DNA of 64,000 nt from DATFNI01 sp963712305 (lineage in GTDB: Bacteria; Bacteroidota; Rhodothermia; Balneolales; DATFMH01), in assembly GCA_963712305.1 (NCBI GenBank), contig CAVQHI010000001.1:434001-498000 (forward strand), written 5' to 3'. Below the pieces are notes generated by a model that saw nothing but the letters and a program-made list of their open reading frames with translations, was not told the DNA's origin and made no database searches. Below, in pieces: positions 26,094 to 35,184 of the stretch (its first letter is position 1; every line of letters begins with the position of its first letter). A program made the translations under genes and the position numbers.

Positions 26094-26666
26094 ATGAATC
26101 GTATATCATTACCGTATCCTTATCATATCATTTACTTACTGACAATCGTCCTTCTTTATATTAACCCCATAGAAGCAACTGCACAGAATAAGGAGGATCA
26201 CATGAAACTTGAATTAACGAGCAGTGCATTTAAGGAAAATCAAATGATCCCCTCTAAATACACATGCGACGGGATCAACATCTCACCTCCTCTTTCCTGG
26301 ATCGGCACACCGAATGGTACAAAATCCTGGGCACTGATCTGTGACGATCCGGATGCTCCCGCCAAGACATGGGTACACTGGGTCATATACAACATCAATT
26401 CGTCTATCAGCCAGCTTACGGAGCATCTTCCAATGAAAGATACCCTTCAAAATGGAGCTTTCCAGGGAATCAATGATTTTGGCCATTACGGATATGGCGG
26501 TCCCTGCCCACCTTCCGGAACCCATCATTATCGTTTTACGCTCTATGCCGTTGACGCAAAACTCAACCTCAAGGCAGGAGCCAGCAAGGCGCAATTGTTA
26601 AAAGCCCTCGACGGACATATCATTGCCGAGACAAAACTGACTGCTCTGTACAAGAGAAACCGTTAG
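26094..26666 (+). CDS. YbhB/YbcL (PEBP) family protein, secreted
   Basis: A 190-residue protein with a signal peptide (ending near ATAQN) and a PEBP domain: SKYTCDGINISPPLSW, ALICDDPDAPAKTWVHWVIY and GYGGPCPPSGTHHYRFTLYA, with the conserved Asp and His pocket residues. Bacterial members bind phospho-ligands or phospholipids, and their function is mostly unknown. A second ATG (26202) with AAGGAGGATC upstream would give a cytosolic form without the signal, and its ribosome-binding site is much stronger. Both starts are possible. Confidence 0.85.
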   Translation: MNRISLPYPYHIIYLLTIVLLYINPIEATAQNKEDHMKLELTSSAFKENQMIPSKYTCDGINISPPLSWIGTPNGTKSWALICDDPDAPAKTWVHWVIYNINSSISQLTEHLPMKDTLQNGAFQGINDFGHYGYGGPCPPSGTHHYRFTLYAVDAKLNLKAGASKAQLLKALDGHIIAETKLTALYKRNR

Positions 26667-26744
26667 GCCGTATTACTTCACCTGCGAAGGATGTTATTTG
26701 TTACATTGCCTGAAACAACATGATCGTGAAACCAATATAAATTT

Positions 26745-28025
26745 ATGGCAGGTGGAGCTGGTATTAATGAGGGACCAAAGCGTCAGAAAATCATTTATCG
26801 TGGTGGGTTTCAGGGACAAAAACCTGTAATCCCTATTCACCCTCAACATCTGGAGCAGGCTGCACGCAACAGGCTCTCGCGGGAAGCCTATGATTACATT
26901 GCCGGTGGTGCCGGTCTAGAGCAAACGATGAAAGCCAATCGCAGAAGTTTTGAGGACTGGCAGATCCTGCCACGGGTCCTCCGTGATGTTTCAAGCCGGG
27001 AGCATTCCATATCTCTTTTCGGAAGACGCCTGCCCTATCCTTTTCTGTTGGCACCTATCGGCGTTCTTGAAGCTGCCCATCCCCAGGCTGATCGTGCTGT
27101 AGCAGGTGCCGCTGCGTCTGAGCAAATACCCTTGGTTTTTTCCAGCCAGGCTTCCGTTTCGATGGAGGACTGTGCTGCTGTCATGGGAGATTCTCCACGC
27201 TGGTTTCAACTCTACTGGAGCAAGTCGAACGATCTGGTTAAAAGTTTCCTCAGAAGAGCTGAAGACTGTGGCTGCGAAGCCATTGTTGTCACACTCGACA
27301 CTACCCTGCTGGGTTGGAGAACCCGAGATCTGCAGAATGCGTGGCTCCCCTTCCTGCATGGAATGGGACTTGGTCAGTATCTCACAGACCCGGTCTTTAA
27401 CGAGATGCTCGAATACCATCAGTCTGCCCCCAAACCCTCACTCAAACAGATTTCTAGGCGTTTAGCAAAGAACCTCATGAATCTATACAGGCGCCATCCG
27501 GGAAACTTGTGGTCAAACGCAATTAGTCAAAAACCACTGGCCGCCGTTCAACAATTTATATCCGTTTATTCGCGTCCGTCTCTCACCTGGGAAGATCTCC
27601 CTTTCGTTAAATACCATACAAATTTGCCTGTATTGCTAAAAGGGATTTTGCATCCTGATGACGCAAAAAAGGCCGTTGATATGGGAATGGACGGAATTAT
27701 CGTATCCAATCACGGCGGACGTCAGGTTGACGGTGCCATCGCGTCTTTGACTGCATTGCCGCCTGTTGTTGACGCCGTTAACGGAAAAGTACCTATCCTT
27801 TTTGATAGTGGCATCCGTACAGGTTCGGATATCTTTAAAGCACTCGCTCTGGGAGCCAACGCAGTCTGCATCGGTCGGCCTTACGCCTATGGATTGGCAC
27901 TGGGTGGATTGAGAGGTGTAGCGGAAGTGATTCGGAATCTGAAAGCGGATTTTGATCTGACAATGGGATTGGCCGGACATAGCAGCATTACTACGATTAA
28001 TAGGGAAAGTGTGCGTAAGCAGTAA
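26745..28025 (+). CDS. FMN-dependent alpha-hydroxy-acid oxidase/dehydrogenase
   Basis: A 426-residue TIM-barrel flavoprotein of the lactate oxidase/lactate 2-monooxygenase group. REAYDYIAGGAGLEQTMKAN is the N-terminal signature, PFLLAPIGVLEAAHP and RWFQLYWSKSNDLVKSF line the barrel, and IVSNHGGRQVDGAI holds the catalytic His and substrate Arg. Expected to oxidise an L-2-hydroxy acid such as lactate. There is no signal peptide. No Shine-Dalgarno is visible before ATG 26745. The last two codons and the stop lie within a TAAGCAG tandem repeat, so the repeat has become part of the gene end. Confidence 0.88.
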   Translation: MAGGAGINEGPKRQKIIYRGGFQGQKPVIPIHPQHLEQAARNRLSREAYDYIAGGAGLEQTMKANRRSFEDWQILPRVLRDVSSREHSISLFGRRLPYPFLLAPIGVLEAAHPQADRAVAGAAASEQIPLVFSSQASVSMEDCAAVMGDSPRWFQLYWSKSNDLVKSFLRRAEDCGCEAIVVTLDTTLLGWRTRDLQNAWLPFLHGMGLGQYLTDPVFNEMLEYHQSAPKPSLKQISRRLAKNLMNLYRRHPGNLWSNAISQKPLAAVQQFISVYSRPSLTWEDLPFVKYHTNLPVLLKGILHPDDAKKAVDMGMDGIIVSNHGGRQVDGAIASLTALPPVVDAVNGKVPILFDSGIRTGSDIFKALALGANAVCIGRPYAYGLALGGLRGVAEVIRNLKADFDLTMGLAGHSSITTINRESVRKQ

Positions 28026-28081
28026 GCAGTAAGCAAAAAGTAAGTAGTAAGTAGTAAGTAGTAAGTAGTAAGTAGTAAGTA
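28014..28081. repeat. Heptamer tandem array (TAAGYAG)n at a stop codon
   Basis: About nine 7-bp units: the first are TAAGCAG, the later ones TAAGTAG. The array starts inside the last codons of the FMN oxidase gene and supplies its TAA stop. Confidence 0.8.
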
Positions 28082-28326
28082 AAATATAGGGTTTACCGGA
28101 TTCGGAATTATTCAGGGAACTGGTCGTTTGGAAAATTTTACGTTAGGTTTTTCTAAGTTTTTATAAAACAGGAGGCGAAGTACTATATTATCAAAGTCAA
28201 TTCTATTAATAGAAGGATATTTTCACCCTGCCGGTTCTATTATGAGGGTAATACAGCCGGCATCTCTTCACCGAATAATATCACACTAATTCCACATCAG
28301 GTTTAAATCTTTGCAGGAGAATTGTT

Positions 28327-28776
28327 ATGAGATCAGAATATCAGAACCATCCCATTAGGTCAGGTTTATTGGCCTTAATTGTCGTATTTATGTCTTCCCT
28401 TTTCTTTTCGGGATGTTCAAGTACAGGTGCATTTATCGCCAGCAACAGAACAAACATCGATCTTGGTAGTGCCAACTATAAAATTATTGCCACGAATATA
28501 GCCGGTGAAGCAGAAGCCGGATATCTTCTTGGAGTAACATGGAATACCGGCGTAATCAACTCAACTTTGGCGTTGGCCCGTGTCTCCGGCTCCGATGCCC
28601 TATACCGCGATGCACTTCAAAATTTGTGGCAAAATTACGAAGCTAAAAACGGATCTGTTGTTGGAAAGAAAGTCGCTCTGATTAATATTCGCTACGATAG
28701 TGATAATCTGAACCTGTTGCTTTATGCAGGGGCACATGTCAGCGTCAGGGCAGATGTTATCGAGTTTACCGACTAA
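28327..28776 (+). CDS. DUF6567-like lipoprotein
   Basis: A 149-residue lipoprotein: the hydrophobic signal (SGLLALIVVFMSSLFFSGC) ends in lipobox FSGC. The mature part begins SSTGAFIASNRTNIDLGSAN, followed by YKIIATNIAGEAEAGYLLGV and KKVALINIRYDSDNLNLLLY. This pattern matches DUF6567-type lipoproteins of Bacteroidota, whose function is unknown. GCAGGAG upstream supports ATG 28327. It is monocistronic and convergent with the PAP2-like gene. Confidence 0.75.
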   Translation: MRSEYQNHPIRSGLLALIVVFMSSLFFSGCSSTGAFIASNRTNIDLGSANYKIIATNIAGEAEAGYLLGVTWNTGVINSTLALARVSGSDALYRDALQNLWQNYEAKNGSVVGKKVALINIRYDSDNLNLLLYAGAHVSVRADVIEFTD

Positions 28777-28809
28777 CTATCGGTCCCATCAGAATTAAGG
28801 AAAAAAGCA

Positions 28810-29520
28810 TCAGGCTGTGATCCTGTCCGACTCACTGAATGATTCCATCAGTTTTTTATGAATCAACTCAGCCGATCGGTATGCGACCCACGCAAAAAAT
28901 GGAGCCGCGATGATATCGAGTGTGTAATGAACATGCTGAAACAAGAGGATTACAGCCACAAATCCACAGCCTGTTATTAAAAACTGGCGAAGTTTTGGGT
29001 GATCAACGACAAGATATAAGATGAACATCGTGGACACATGTCCAGAAAAGAACAAATCTTTTGTGATATGCATATTCACATAAAAGAGATTATCGATAAA
29101 CGGATCTTCGAGCGGAATAATTTTGGATGGAGGATCGAGCGGAACAAGATAAATCATCAGAAACCTGAGACTCAAAAGGATTGTATATCCGATCAATCCC
29201 ATAACCATACGATCCGGTTTCGTTAGCAGGTAAAAGATGGTTGCAATGACTGACAAATACAATATTCCAAAACAATACACCGACAAGTCGATTGCAGGTA
29301 AATTATTCAGGATCGGTTCATATAACATAACCCCCGGTCGATGCTGGATGTATCTTAAAAACTCGGGGATAACCCATAAATAAACTGTGACCACCACAGA
29401 CAGACCAATAAGTTGAATGCGTATATCTGGACGATCAAGGGCTTCTTTCCATTCCGACCAAACTGTTGAAATAGCCCTGTTCCAAGTATAGTCGTATACT
29501 TCGGATATTTTTTCAAACAC
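28810..29520 (-). CDS. PAP2-like membrane phosphatase (sphingomyelin synthase-type)
   Basis: A 236-residue membrane protein with about six helices. The catalytic motifs are DLFFSGHVSTMFILYL and HVHYTLDIIAAPFFAW, the C2/C3 motifs of the PAP2_C group (phosphatidic acid phosphatase/sphingomyelin synthase-like). It probably dephosphorylates or transfers a phospho-headgroup on a lipid at the inner membrane. It lacks the classic KxxxxxxRP first motif, which is normal for this group. Monocistronic. Confidence 0.8.
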   Translation of the reverse strand: MFEKISEVYDYTWNRAISTVWSEWKEALDRPDIRIQLIGLSVVVTVYLWVIPEFLRYIQHRPGVMLYEPILNNLPAIDLSVYCFGILYLSVIATIFYLLTKPDRMVMGLIGYTILLSLRFLMIYLVPLDPPSKIIPLEDPFIDNLFYVNMHITKDLFFSGHVSTMFILYLVVDHPKLRQFLITGCGFVAVILLFQHVHYTLDIIAAPFFAWVAYRSAELIHKKLMESFSESDRITA

Positions 29521-29810
29521 TGATTCTTCTTTCTCTTTTCAATTATGAAATTAAACAGAAATTTTTCCCTTGCAAGGCCTTTTTATTCAAGAAGGACTCT
29601 TTTCAATTTTCGACTACAAAACGAATTTCGAAAGTATTAATCCGCTTTCAATACCACTCATCCAGTTAAATAAACTGTCCCTCGTTTACGGACAACAAGC
29701 AAGAATGTTTTATTACAACGAAACCGGCCATGATGAAATTTAACGATCGTATTTGGCGATAATTTCTGCAGATATTCATTATTAGTCAAAATATATAAAT
29801 AAATAACATT
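29521..29810. other. Intergenic, nothing recognised
   Basis: AT-rich with no ORF. CCTTGCAAGG followed by CCTTTTT (29568-29584) is a short palindrome, too small to call a terminator. Confidence 0.3.
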
Positions 29811-30674
29811 TTACGGCAGCAATAACATGGGGCACTTCACATCCACAAGCAGTTTCTCCAGAGAGCTTCCCTGAAACAACATATTGCTTCGACTGCCGAT
29901 TAATAATCCAGTCTTATAGTGTTTAATAACGGATGACAAATTATGATTAATCCCATCTGAAGGAACTTCGACATGCAAGGTACGGGGTGTACTTGTTTGC
30001 TTTCCAGACTGTCCCGCATGTGTATTGCGATTATTATCTGCAGATTTATCATTCATAAGACGGATAACCAACTGGGACAAGCCCAGTTTTTCTTCCAGTA
30101 ACCGTGCAACCTGAAGACACCTTTCTGATGCTGGAAATCCATCATCAATCACGGTAAGGCGATCCCCGTGTCGGATGCCGTGTTGCAATAAAAGCACAGG
30201 TTTCGCTGCATATTTAAGGATAGCCCGTGCTGTGCTGCCCAACTGACCATGTCTGAGCACGGAATGTCCAAACGTTCCTATCGTAATGAGGTCAGCATTT
30301 TCTGTGGCTTTAAGTATTTGCCGCTGGACATCACCACGGACAGACCGGAAGCTATGCATTATTCCATAGTGGTCTGAAATTTCCGCAAGTCTTTTTTTTA
30401 TTCGTTGAGCATGCGCTTTTATCTGCAAGCGCATCCTTTTTTCTTCAAGCGGGTTTATGCTTCCGGTAAAAGCACTTATTTCCCAATGGAAACCACGTTC
30501 AATCATTCTATACCAACTGTCATCCTCCACAAACAGACCCTCCAGCTCAGCTTCCAGAAGCCGTGCGAATGAAGCAGCGATATTTAACGCTGCCATGCTG
30601 TCCTCGGAGTTATCCAGAGCCACTAAAATCCTGCGGAAAATGACTTTTTCTTCCGTTTCATTCATTGTGTCCAT
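29811..30674 (-). CDS. Tandem UspA-domain universal stress protein
   Basis: A 287-residue protein with two Usp folds. Domain 1 (about 10-150) begins RRILVALDNSEDSMAALNIA and ends with GTFGHSVLRHGQLGSTARAI, the ATP-binding G-2x-G-9x-G pattern. Domain 2 (about 165-287) is more degenerate and ends VDVKCPMLLLP. Its start overlaps the end of the Lon-like gene by 17 bp, so the two form an operon with the protease first. Likely a cytosolic stress factor; the ligand is not proven. Confidence 0.87.
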   Translation of the reverse strand: MDTMNETEEKVIFRRILVALDNSEDSMAALNIAASFARLLEAELEGLFVEDDSWYRMIERGFHWEISAFTGSINPLEEKRMRLQIKAHAQRIKKRLAEISDHYGIMHSFRSVRGDVQRQILKATENADLITIGTFGHSVLRHGQLGSTARAILKYAAKPVLLLQHGIRHGDRLTVIDDGFPASERCLQVARLLEEKLGLSQLVIRLMNDKSADNNRNTHAGQSGKQTSTPRTLHVEVPSDGINHNLSSVIKHYKTGLLIGSRSNMLFQGSSLEKLLVDVKCPMLLLP

Positions 30675-33111
30675 CTTTTGTTTTACGATCTGCAGTTATC
30701 ATACCGGCGTACTGCATACGTGTTTGAGCCATTGATACGAGTTGCTGTTCCACTTTATAGTTAATTGTACCGGACGGATAGTCACCTTTTTTATTACGTT
30801 TGCCAACCGGAATGCCGGTCAGTAGCTCTAATCCCTCATCAACATGTTCAACCGGGTAAATATGAAACTGACCGTCCTTTACGGCCTGCACAACTTCATT
30901 GTTCAGCATTAGGTTTTTTACATTCGAATATGGAATGAGCACCCCCTGATTACCGGTAAGGCCGCGTTTTTTACATATCTCAAAAAACCCTTCGATCTTC
31001 TCATTTACACCGCCTATAGGTTGAATTTCACCATGTTGGTTAATCGAGCCGGTGACTGCCAGAGATTGTTTAATAGGTATCTTGGCAATAGCCGATAACA
31101 GGACGTACAGTTCAGTAGATGAGGCACTATCGCCGTCAACACCTCCATACGACTGTTCAAATACCAGGCTCGCAGATAATGAGAGCGGCCGGTTAACAGC
31201 ATACCTTTCACCTATAAAGCCCTTCAGGATCAATACTCCTTTCGAGTGTATGGGTCCACTCAGCTTGACTTCACGCTCAATATTAATAACCTCTCCCCGT
31301 CCAAGTTCGATACGTGCCGTGATACGGCTTGGAGAACCAAACATCGTATCACCTATGGTTAAGACAGAAAGACCATTGATCTGTCCGACTTTCTCACCAT
31401 CTGTATCGATATAGACGGTCTTGCGCAGAATATTTTCCTGTAATTGTTCCCTAACGCGTCCAGAGCGCCACTTTCTTTGATCGATCGCTTTCTGGACGTC
31501 ATTCCGTTCAATGCGTTTGTGTTTATTTTGTGCAGCCCAGTAATCAGATTCACGCAGTAAATCAAGAACGTGATTGTAGCGGGTCGAGAGCTTTTCCTGG
31601 TCATTGACATATCGGGCGCTCTCCTCCATAAGCCGGGCGACGCCATCGCGATGAACTGGCTTTAAATCATTATTTTTTGTAAGTTTTGCAATCATCCGGG
31701 CATACAACTGCTGATTCTCAGAATTGCGATCCATATTGTCGTTGAAATCAGCCATCACCTTGAAGAGCTCTCTGAAATCAGGATCGTATGCGCTGAGCAG
31801 GTAATAAAGCTGGCGTTGTCCTACCAGGATCACTTTTACATCAAGATCGATAGGCTCTGGTTCCAGGGATACCGTACTCATCATGCCGTAAAATTCGCCG
31901 GGTGACTCAATCCGCAGTTTATGAGAATTGAGGACCCTTTTCAGCGCTTCCCAGACGTATGGCTGCATTAACACTTTACGGGCATCAAGAATCAGATAGC
32001 CTCCATTTGCCTTGTGCAGAGCACCTGTTTTAATTAGCATGAAATCGGTGGTCAGCGCACCGAATTTTGCCTGGTACTCAACTCTTCCGATAAGGTTCGT
32101 ATAGTTCGGGTTGTCTTCATAAACAACCGGTGCACCTTTCTGTTTACTATTGTCAACCAATAAATTAACACGGTACGATCTAAGCACCGGGTCTTCTGAT
32201 GGCTTTGTCGGCTGGTTTTGATCACCTTGTCCTTGCAACATTCCGAGAATTCCCTGCTGAGGTTGTTGTTGACTGATAATCTCCTGGACATGCTCGACGA
32301 TGTCCTTTTTTACTTCATCCAGAAAATTCTGAACCGAATCGATATCGGCGAATTGCTGCCGTGTCTCGTCGATCAGATCTTTAACCGCATATTCTGCAAA
32401 CTCATGGTCCAATTCCTTTTTCTTATCTCGGAGTTTTCGCTGTCTGCTTGGCATTTGACTCAGAATTTTCTGCATTTCGGTCTGCAGCTTTTCAATCTTC
32501 TCTTCCAGCACGTGTCTCTCATCCTCTGTCAATTTCTGCATTTCCTCTGCTGACATGATCTCCCCGTCTTTAGTCGGGGCGAACGTGAAACCGGCCGGTG
32601 TGCGCAGGAGTGCGAGGCCCTGTCCCTGGGCTTTCTGACTCAGTTCATTAAATCCTTCTCCCTGTTCTTCCTTAAATTCCTCTTCCAGACTTTGACTTCT
32701 ATTTTGATACTCTTCACTTTCAAAAGCAGTAGTCAACGCCACCTGGACCTCCTCGATGAATGTATCCATCCGATTACGCAACTCAACGCCTTTACCCACT
32801 GGTAACAATAATACCGTCGGTTTATGGTGTTCTTTAAAATTATTGACATAACAGATATCCCCGGGCACCTCATCTTCAATGGCATGTCCCTTCAAAAAAC
32901 CTTCGATCCAGGACCGTTTATCTGCCTCATCCGGTCCTAAAGCAAAAATATTATACCCGTCTCTTGGCATTTCTATTCCAAAATGAATAGCAGACACCGC
33001 CCTTTCCTGCCCTATCATCTCTTCGATTTCATCTAATTCATCTGTCGTTTCAAAATTGAGTAAATTGCGCGGGCTTACGGTATAAAGTTCTTTGGGTTTA
33101 AGCTCTTTCAT
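30658..33111 (-). CDS. Lon-like (LonB-type, S16) protease with degenerate P-loop
   Basis: An 817-residue protein. The N-terminal AAA_32 region (IGQERAVSAIHFGIEMPRDG, then NIFALGPDEADKRSW where a Walker A loop would be expected) is interrupted by a long coiled-coil insertion (about 140-290). GGYLILDARKVL resembles Walker B. The C-terminal Lon protease domain carries the dyad Ser662 (GVDGDSASSTE) and Lys705 (GGVNEKIEGFFE), 43 residues apart as in Lon. The missing GxxGxGK suggests weak or absent ATP hydrolysis. Transcribed with a Usp gene, so probably stress-related protein turnover. Confidence 0.88.
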   Translation of the reverse strand: MKELKPKELYTVSPRNLLNFETTDELDEIEEMIGQERAVSAIHFGIEMPRDGYNIFALGPDEADKRSWIEGFLKGHAIEDEVPGDICYVNNFKEHHKPTVLLLPVGKGVELRNRMDTFIEEVQVALTTAFESEEYQNRSQSLEEEFKEEQGEGFNELSQKAQGQGLALLRTPAGFTFAPTKDGEIMSAEEMQKLTEDERHVLEEKIEKLQTEMQKILSQMPSRQRKLRDKKKELDHEFAEYAVKDLIDETRQQFADIDSVQNFLDEVKKDIVEHVQEIISQQQPQQGILGMLQGQGDQNQPTKPSEDPVLRSYRVNLLVDNSKQKGAPVVYEDNPNYTNLIGRVEYQAKFGALTTDFMLIKTGALHKANGGYLILDARKVLMQPYVWEALKRVLNSHKLRIESPGEFYGMMSTVSLEPEPIDLDVKVILVGQRQLYYLLSAYDPDFRELFKVMADFNDNMDRNSENQQLYARMIAKLTKNNDLKPVHRDGVARLMEESARYVNDQEKLSTRYNHVLDLLRESDYWAAQNKHKRIERNDVQKAIDQRKWRSGRVREQLQENILRKTVYIDTDGEKVGQINGLSVLTIGDTMFGSPSRITARIELGRGEVINIEREVKLSGPIHSKGVLILKGFIGERYAVNRPLSLSASLVFEQSYGGVDGDSASSTELYVLLSAIAKIPIKQSLAVTGSINQHGEIQPIGGVNEKIEGFFEICKKRGLTGNQGVLIPYSNVKNLMLNNEVVQAVKDGQFHIYPVEHVDEGLELLTGIPVGKRNKKGDYPSGTINYKVEQQLVSMAQTRMQYAGMITADRKTKDGHNE

Positions 33112-33268
33112 AACACTCTATTTACGTCTCTGTTACTCGAATTCATTCATGCTATCCTCTATGTATAAATAACATGAAAAGTCATTGCGTTCCTAGAACT
33201 TTCCACTTATTGCGAGAGTTTTTTTATGATGAAAATATGAGATAAGCTTCGAAGGGAGTCAGGATATA

Positions 33269-33695
33269 AAATTAACGTGAGTTAGATATAATAAAATCCT
33301 ACAAATTATCAGTCGGTGAAGGCACCAGATCTTTACCCCTTAACCCGGATTATTCACCAAGAAATTTAGTGGTGGGCAAGGCGTCACGGAAATGGCGCCA
33401 GAATCGTACTTGTGTACGTTGATAAGCCATTTTTGGGACAACGCAGCCCACCGCTAAATTTCGAAGCTATGAATCATCATACCCAAAATTGAGTATTCCT
33501 ATCAAATTTATAAACATAATAAAATCAATATTATGACTACTTATTATGCCTCTTTTCGTGAATAATTCGGGTTAACCCCCTAAAGGTGGGGAAAAGAAAG
33601 TCCCCTTTAGGGTATTGAGGGGGCAAATAGGATAAAAATACCATAAAATAAGTTGTTACCAACATTATCAACTTATCTCGAACTCACGTTAAATT
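33269..33695. repeat. Outer inverted-repeat element of TTAACGTGAGTT type
   Basis: TTAACGTGAGTTAGATATA on the left and CTTATCTCGAACTCACGTTAA on the right are imperfect inverted ends. A related right end occurs at 53068-53089. The TTAACCCGG element at 33340-33575 is nested inside. No ORF lies in the interval. Confidence 0.45.
33340..33575. mobile_element. Complete palindromic TTAACCCGG element (MITE-like)
   Basis: This 236-bp element has ends TTAACCCGGATTATTCACC and GTGAATAATTCGGGTTAA. It also has a large internal imperfect palindrome, GAAATTTAG-YGGTGGGC against GCCCACC-RCTAAATTTC. Its right part (about 33417-33575) is the inverted copy of 3713-3871. It has no coding capacity, so it was presumably moved by a transposase in trans. 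A hairpin of CCCTAAAGG/CCTTTAGGG type follows at 33577-33616. Confidence 0.6.
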
Positions 33696-33742
33696 AGCCG
33701 TCTGCTATTGAAAACTAACAATTACAAACAATCTCCTATTGA

Positions 33743-35152
33743 CTACACTCTCAACGTTTGCGGGCTATTCTCAAATTGATCGTTGACGTAAACAACTGAG
33801 TATCCGCGATTCTTAAGATAGGAAGAAGCGGAGGCAGCTCGTCCCCCGGCGGCGCAGTGCACTAACATAGTCTTGTCGCGTGAGAGTACATCCAGTTGTT
33901 CAGGAAGACGAACATGGGCTACCTGTACAGCTCCATCCAGATGTCCTTCCATAAACTCAGTTGCTTTTCGCACGTCCACAATCTGGAATGAATTCTGATA
34001 AACCTGATCAGATAATTCACTGAAGGATTTCATCTCCATGGTCTGCAATTCGTGGCTGCTGCGATATTGATCAAACTCGGCAACCGAAAAATATCCAATC
34101 ACGCGGTCCAGTCCCACACGAACCAAATCTCTAACCGCCTCATCAACATCTCGCTCAGCAATCACAAGAAGGATTGCATCATCCGGATTTATATATGATC
34201 CTGCCACCGTATTGAAATCCTTGTCAAACGGAATACACAAAGCGTCGGGCAAATGTCCCTTCACAAAATCTTCAATCGATCGGCCATCAACAATAACCGG
34301 TCGTTTTGATATCAAATAATGGTCCAACCCGGCACTTGTGACAGGCACCGGTTTTGGCAATTCACCGAGTACATCCGGACCCTTGCGATTATCGCGTTTC
34401 ATTAGTGCAAAATAAAGTGGCGGTTCCGGCTGACCGTCAAGGATAAAATCAACAAACTGGTTCTCACTCTTACCAGCTACGATAGCAGCGTTGTGTCTCA
34501 TTTCATAGCCAACGGTACTGGCCGGTACGGCACCCAGCGCCTTTCCGCAGGCGCTGCCGGCTCCGTGACCCGGCCATAGCTGAAGATAATCGGGCAATGT
34601 ACGGAACCAATCCAGTGACTTGTACAGACGTTGAGCCGATGGTTTCATCGCGCCTTTCTTACCTGCTGCAGTCTCTAATAAATCGGGACGCCCCACGTCG
34701 CCAACAAAAACAAAATCTCCGGAAGCTATGCCCAGAGGCTCATCTGCAACTTTTCCATCAGTGATAACATAACTCATGTGTTCAGGCGTATGACCCGGCG
34801 TATGAATGGCCTTAATCAAAATATTACCGACACGAATGATATCACCGTTTTTCAAGAGCTTATTATGATAATCGCTGTTAATCAGCCATTCGTATCTCCA
34901 TTCTTCGTCGCCTTCATCTGAGGCATAAACCATCACGCCACGTTCGGCAAACTCACGAAGTCCTGATAAAAAATCTGCATGAATATGCGTATCGGCAGCA
35001 CCAACGATCTTCATTCCGTGCTTTTCGGCCAGATCAAAATACTGGTTGATGTCACGCAACGGATCAATGATGAATGCCTCACCGGTTTCCTGACAACCGA
35101 CCAGGTAGGCATATTGAGACAATTTCACTTCGTAGATCTGCTTAAAAAGCAT
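33743..35152 (-). CDS. Persulfide dioxygenase-like MBL protein with two rhodanese domains
   Basis: A 469-residue fusion. Residues 1-240 are a metallo-beta-lactamase fold of ETHE1 type, with THIHADFLSG, HTPGHTPEH, FVGDVGRPDL and WPGHGAGSACGKALG supplying iron ligands. Residues about 265-350 are a rhodanese fold lacking the active-site Cys (LLVIAERDVD). Residues about 375-469 are a second rhodanese with the Cys present (LVHCAAGGRAASA). It probably oxidises glutathione- or similar persulfides to sulfite while the second rhodanese handles sulfane sulfur. Cytosolic. Downstream of the cyclophilin gene on the same strand. Confidence 0.88.
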   Translation of the reverse strand: MLFKQIYEVKLSQYAYLVGCQETGEAFIIDPLRDINQYFDLAEKHGMKIVGAADTHIHADFLSGLREFAERGVMVYASDEGDEEWRYEWLINSDYHNKLLKNGDIIRVGNILIKAIHTPGHTPEHMSYVITDGKVADEPLGIASGDFVFVGDVGRPDLLETAAGKKGAMKPSAQRLYKSLDWFRTLPDYLQLWPGHGAGSACGKALGAVPASTVGYEMRHNAAIVAGKSENQFVDFILDGQPEPPLYFALMKRDNRKGPDVLGELPKPVPVTSAGLDHYLISKRPVIVDGRSIEDFVKGHLPDALCIPFDKDFNTVAGSYINPDDAILLVIAERDVDEAVRDLVRVGLDRVIGYFSVAEFDQYRSSHELQTMEMKSFSELSDQVYQNSFQIVDVRKATEFMEGHLDGAVQVAHVRLPEQLDVLSRDKTMLVHCAAGGRAASASSYLKNRGYSVVYVNDQFENSPQTLRV

Positions 35153-35184
35153 ATTCGTATTATTTGATTTTAAATTGGTCGAGG

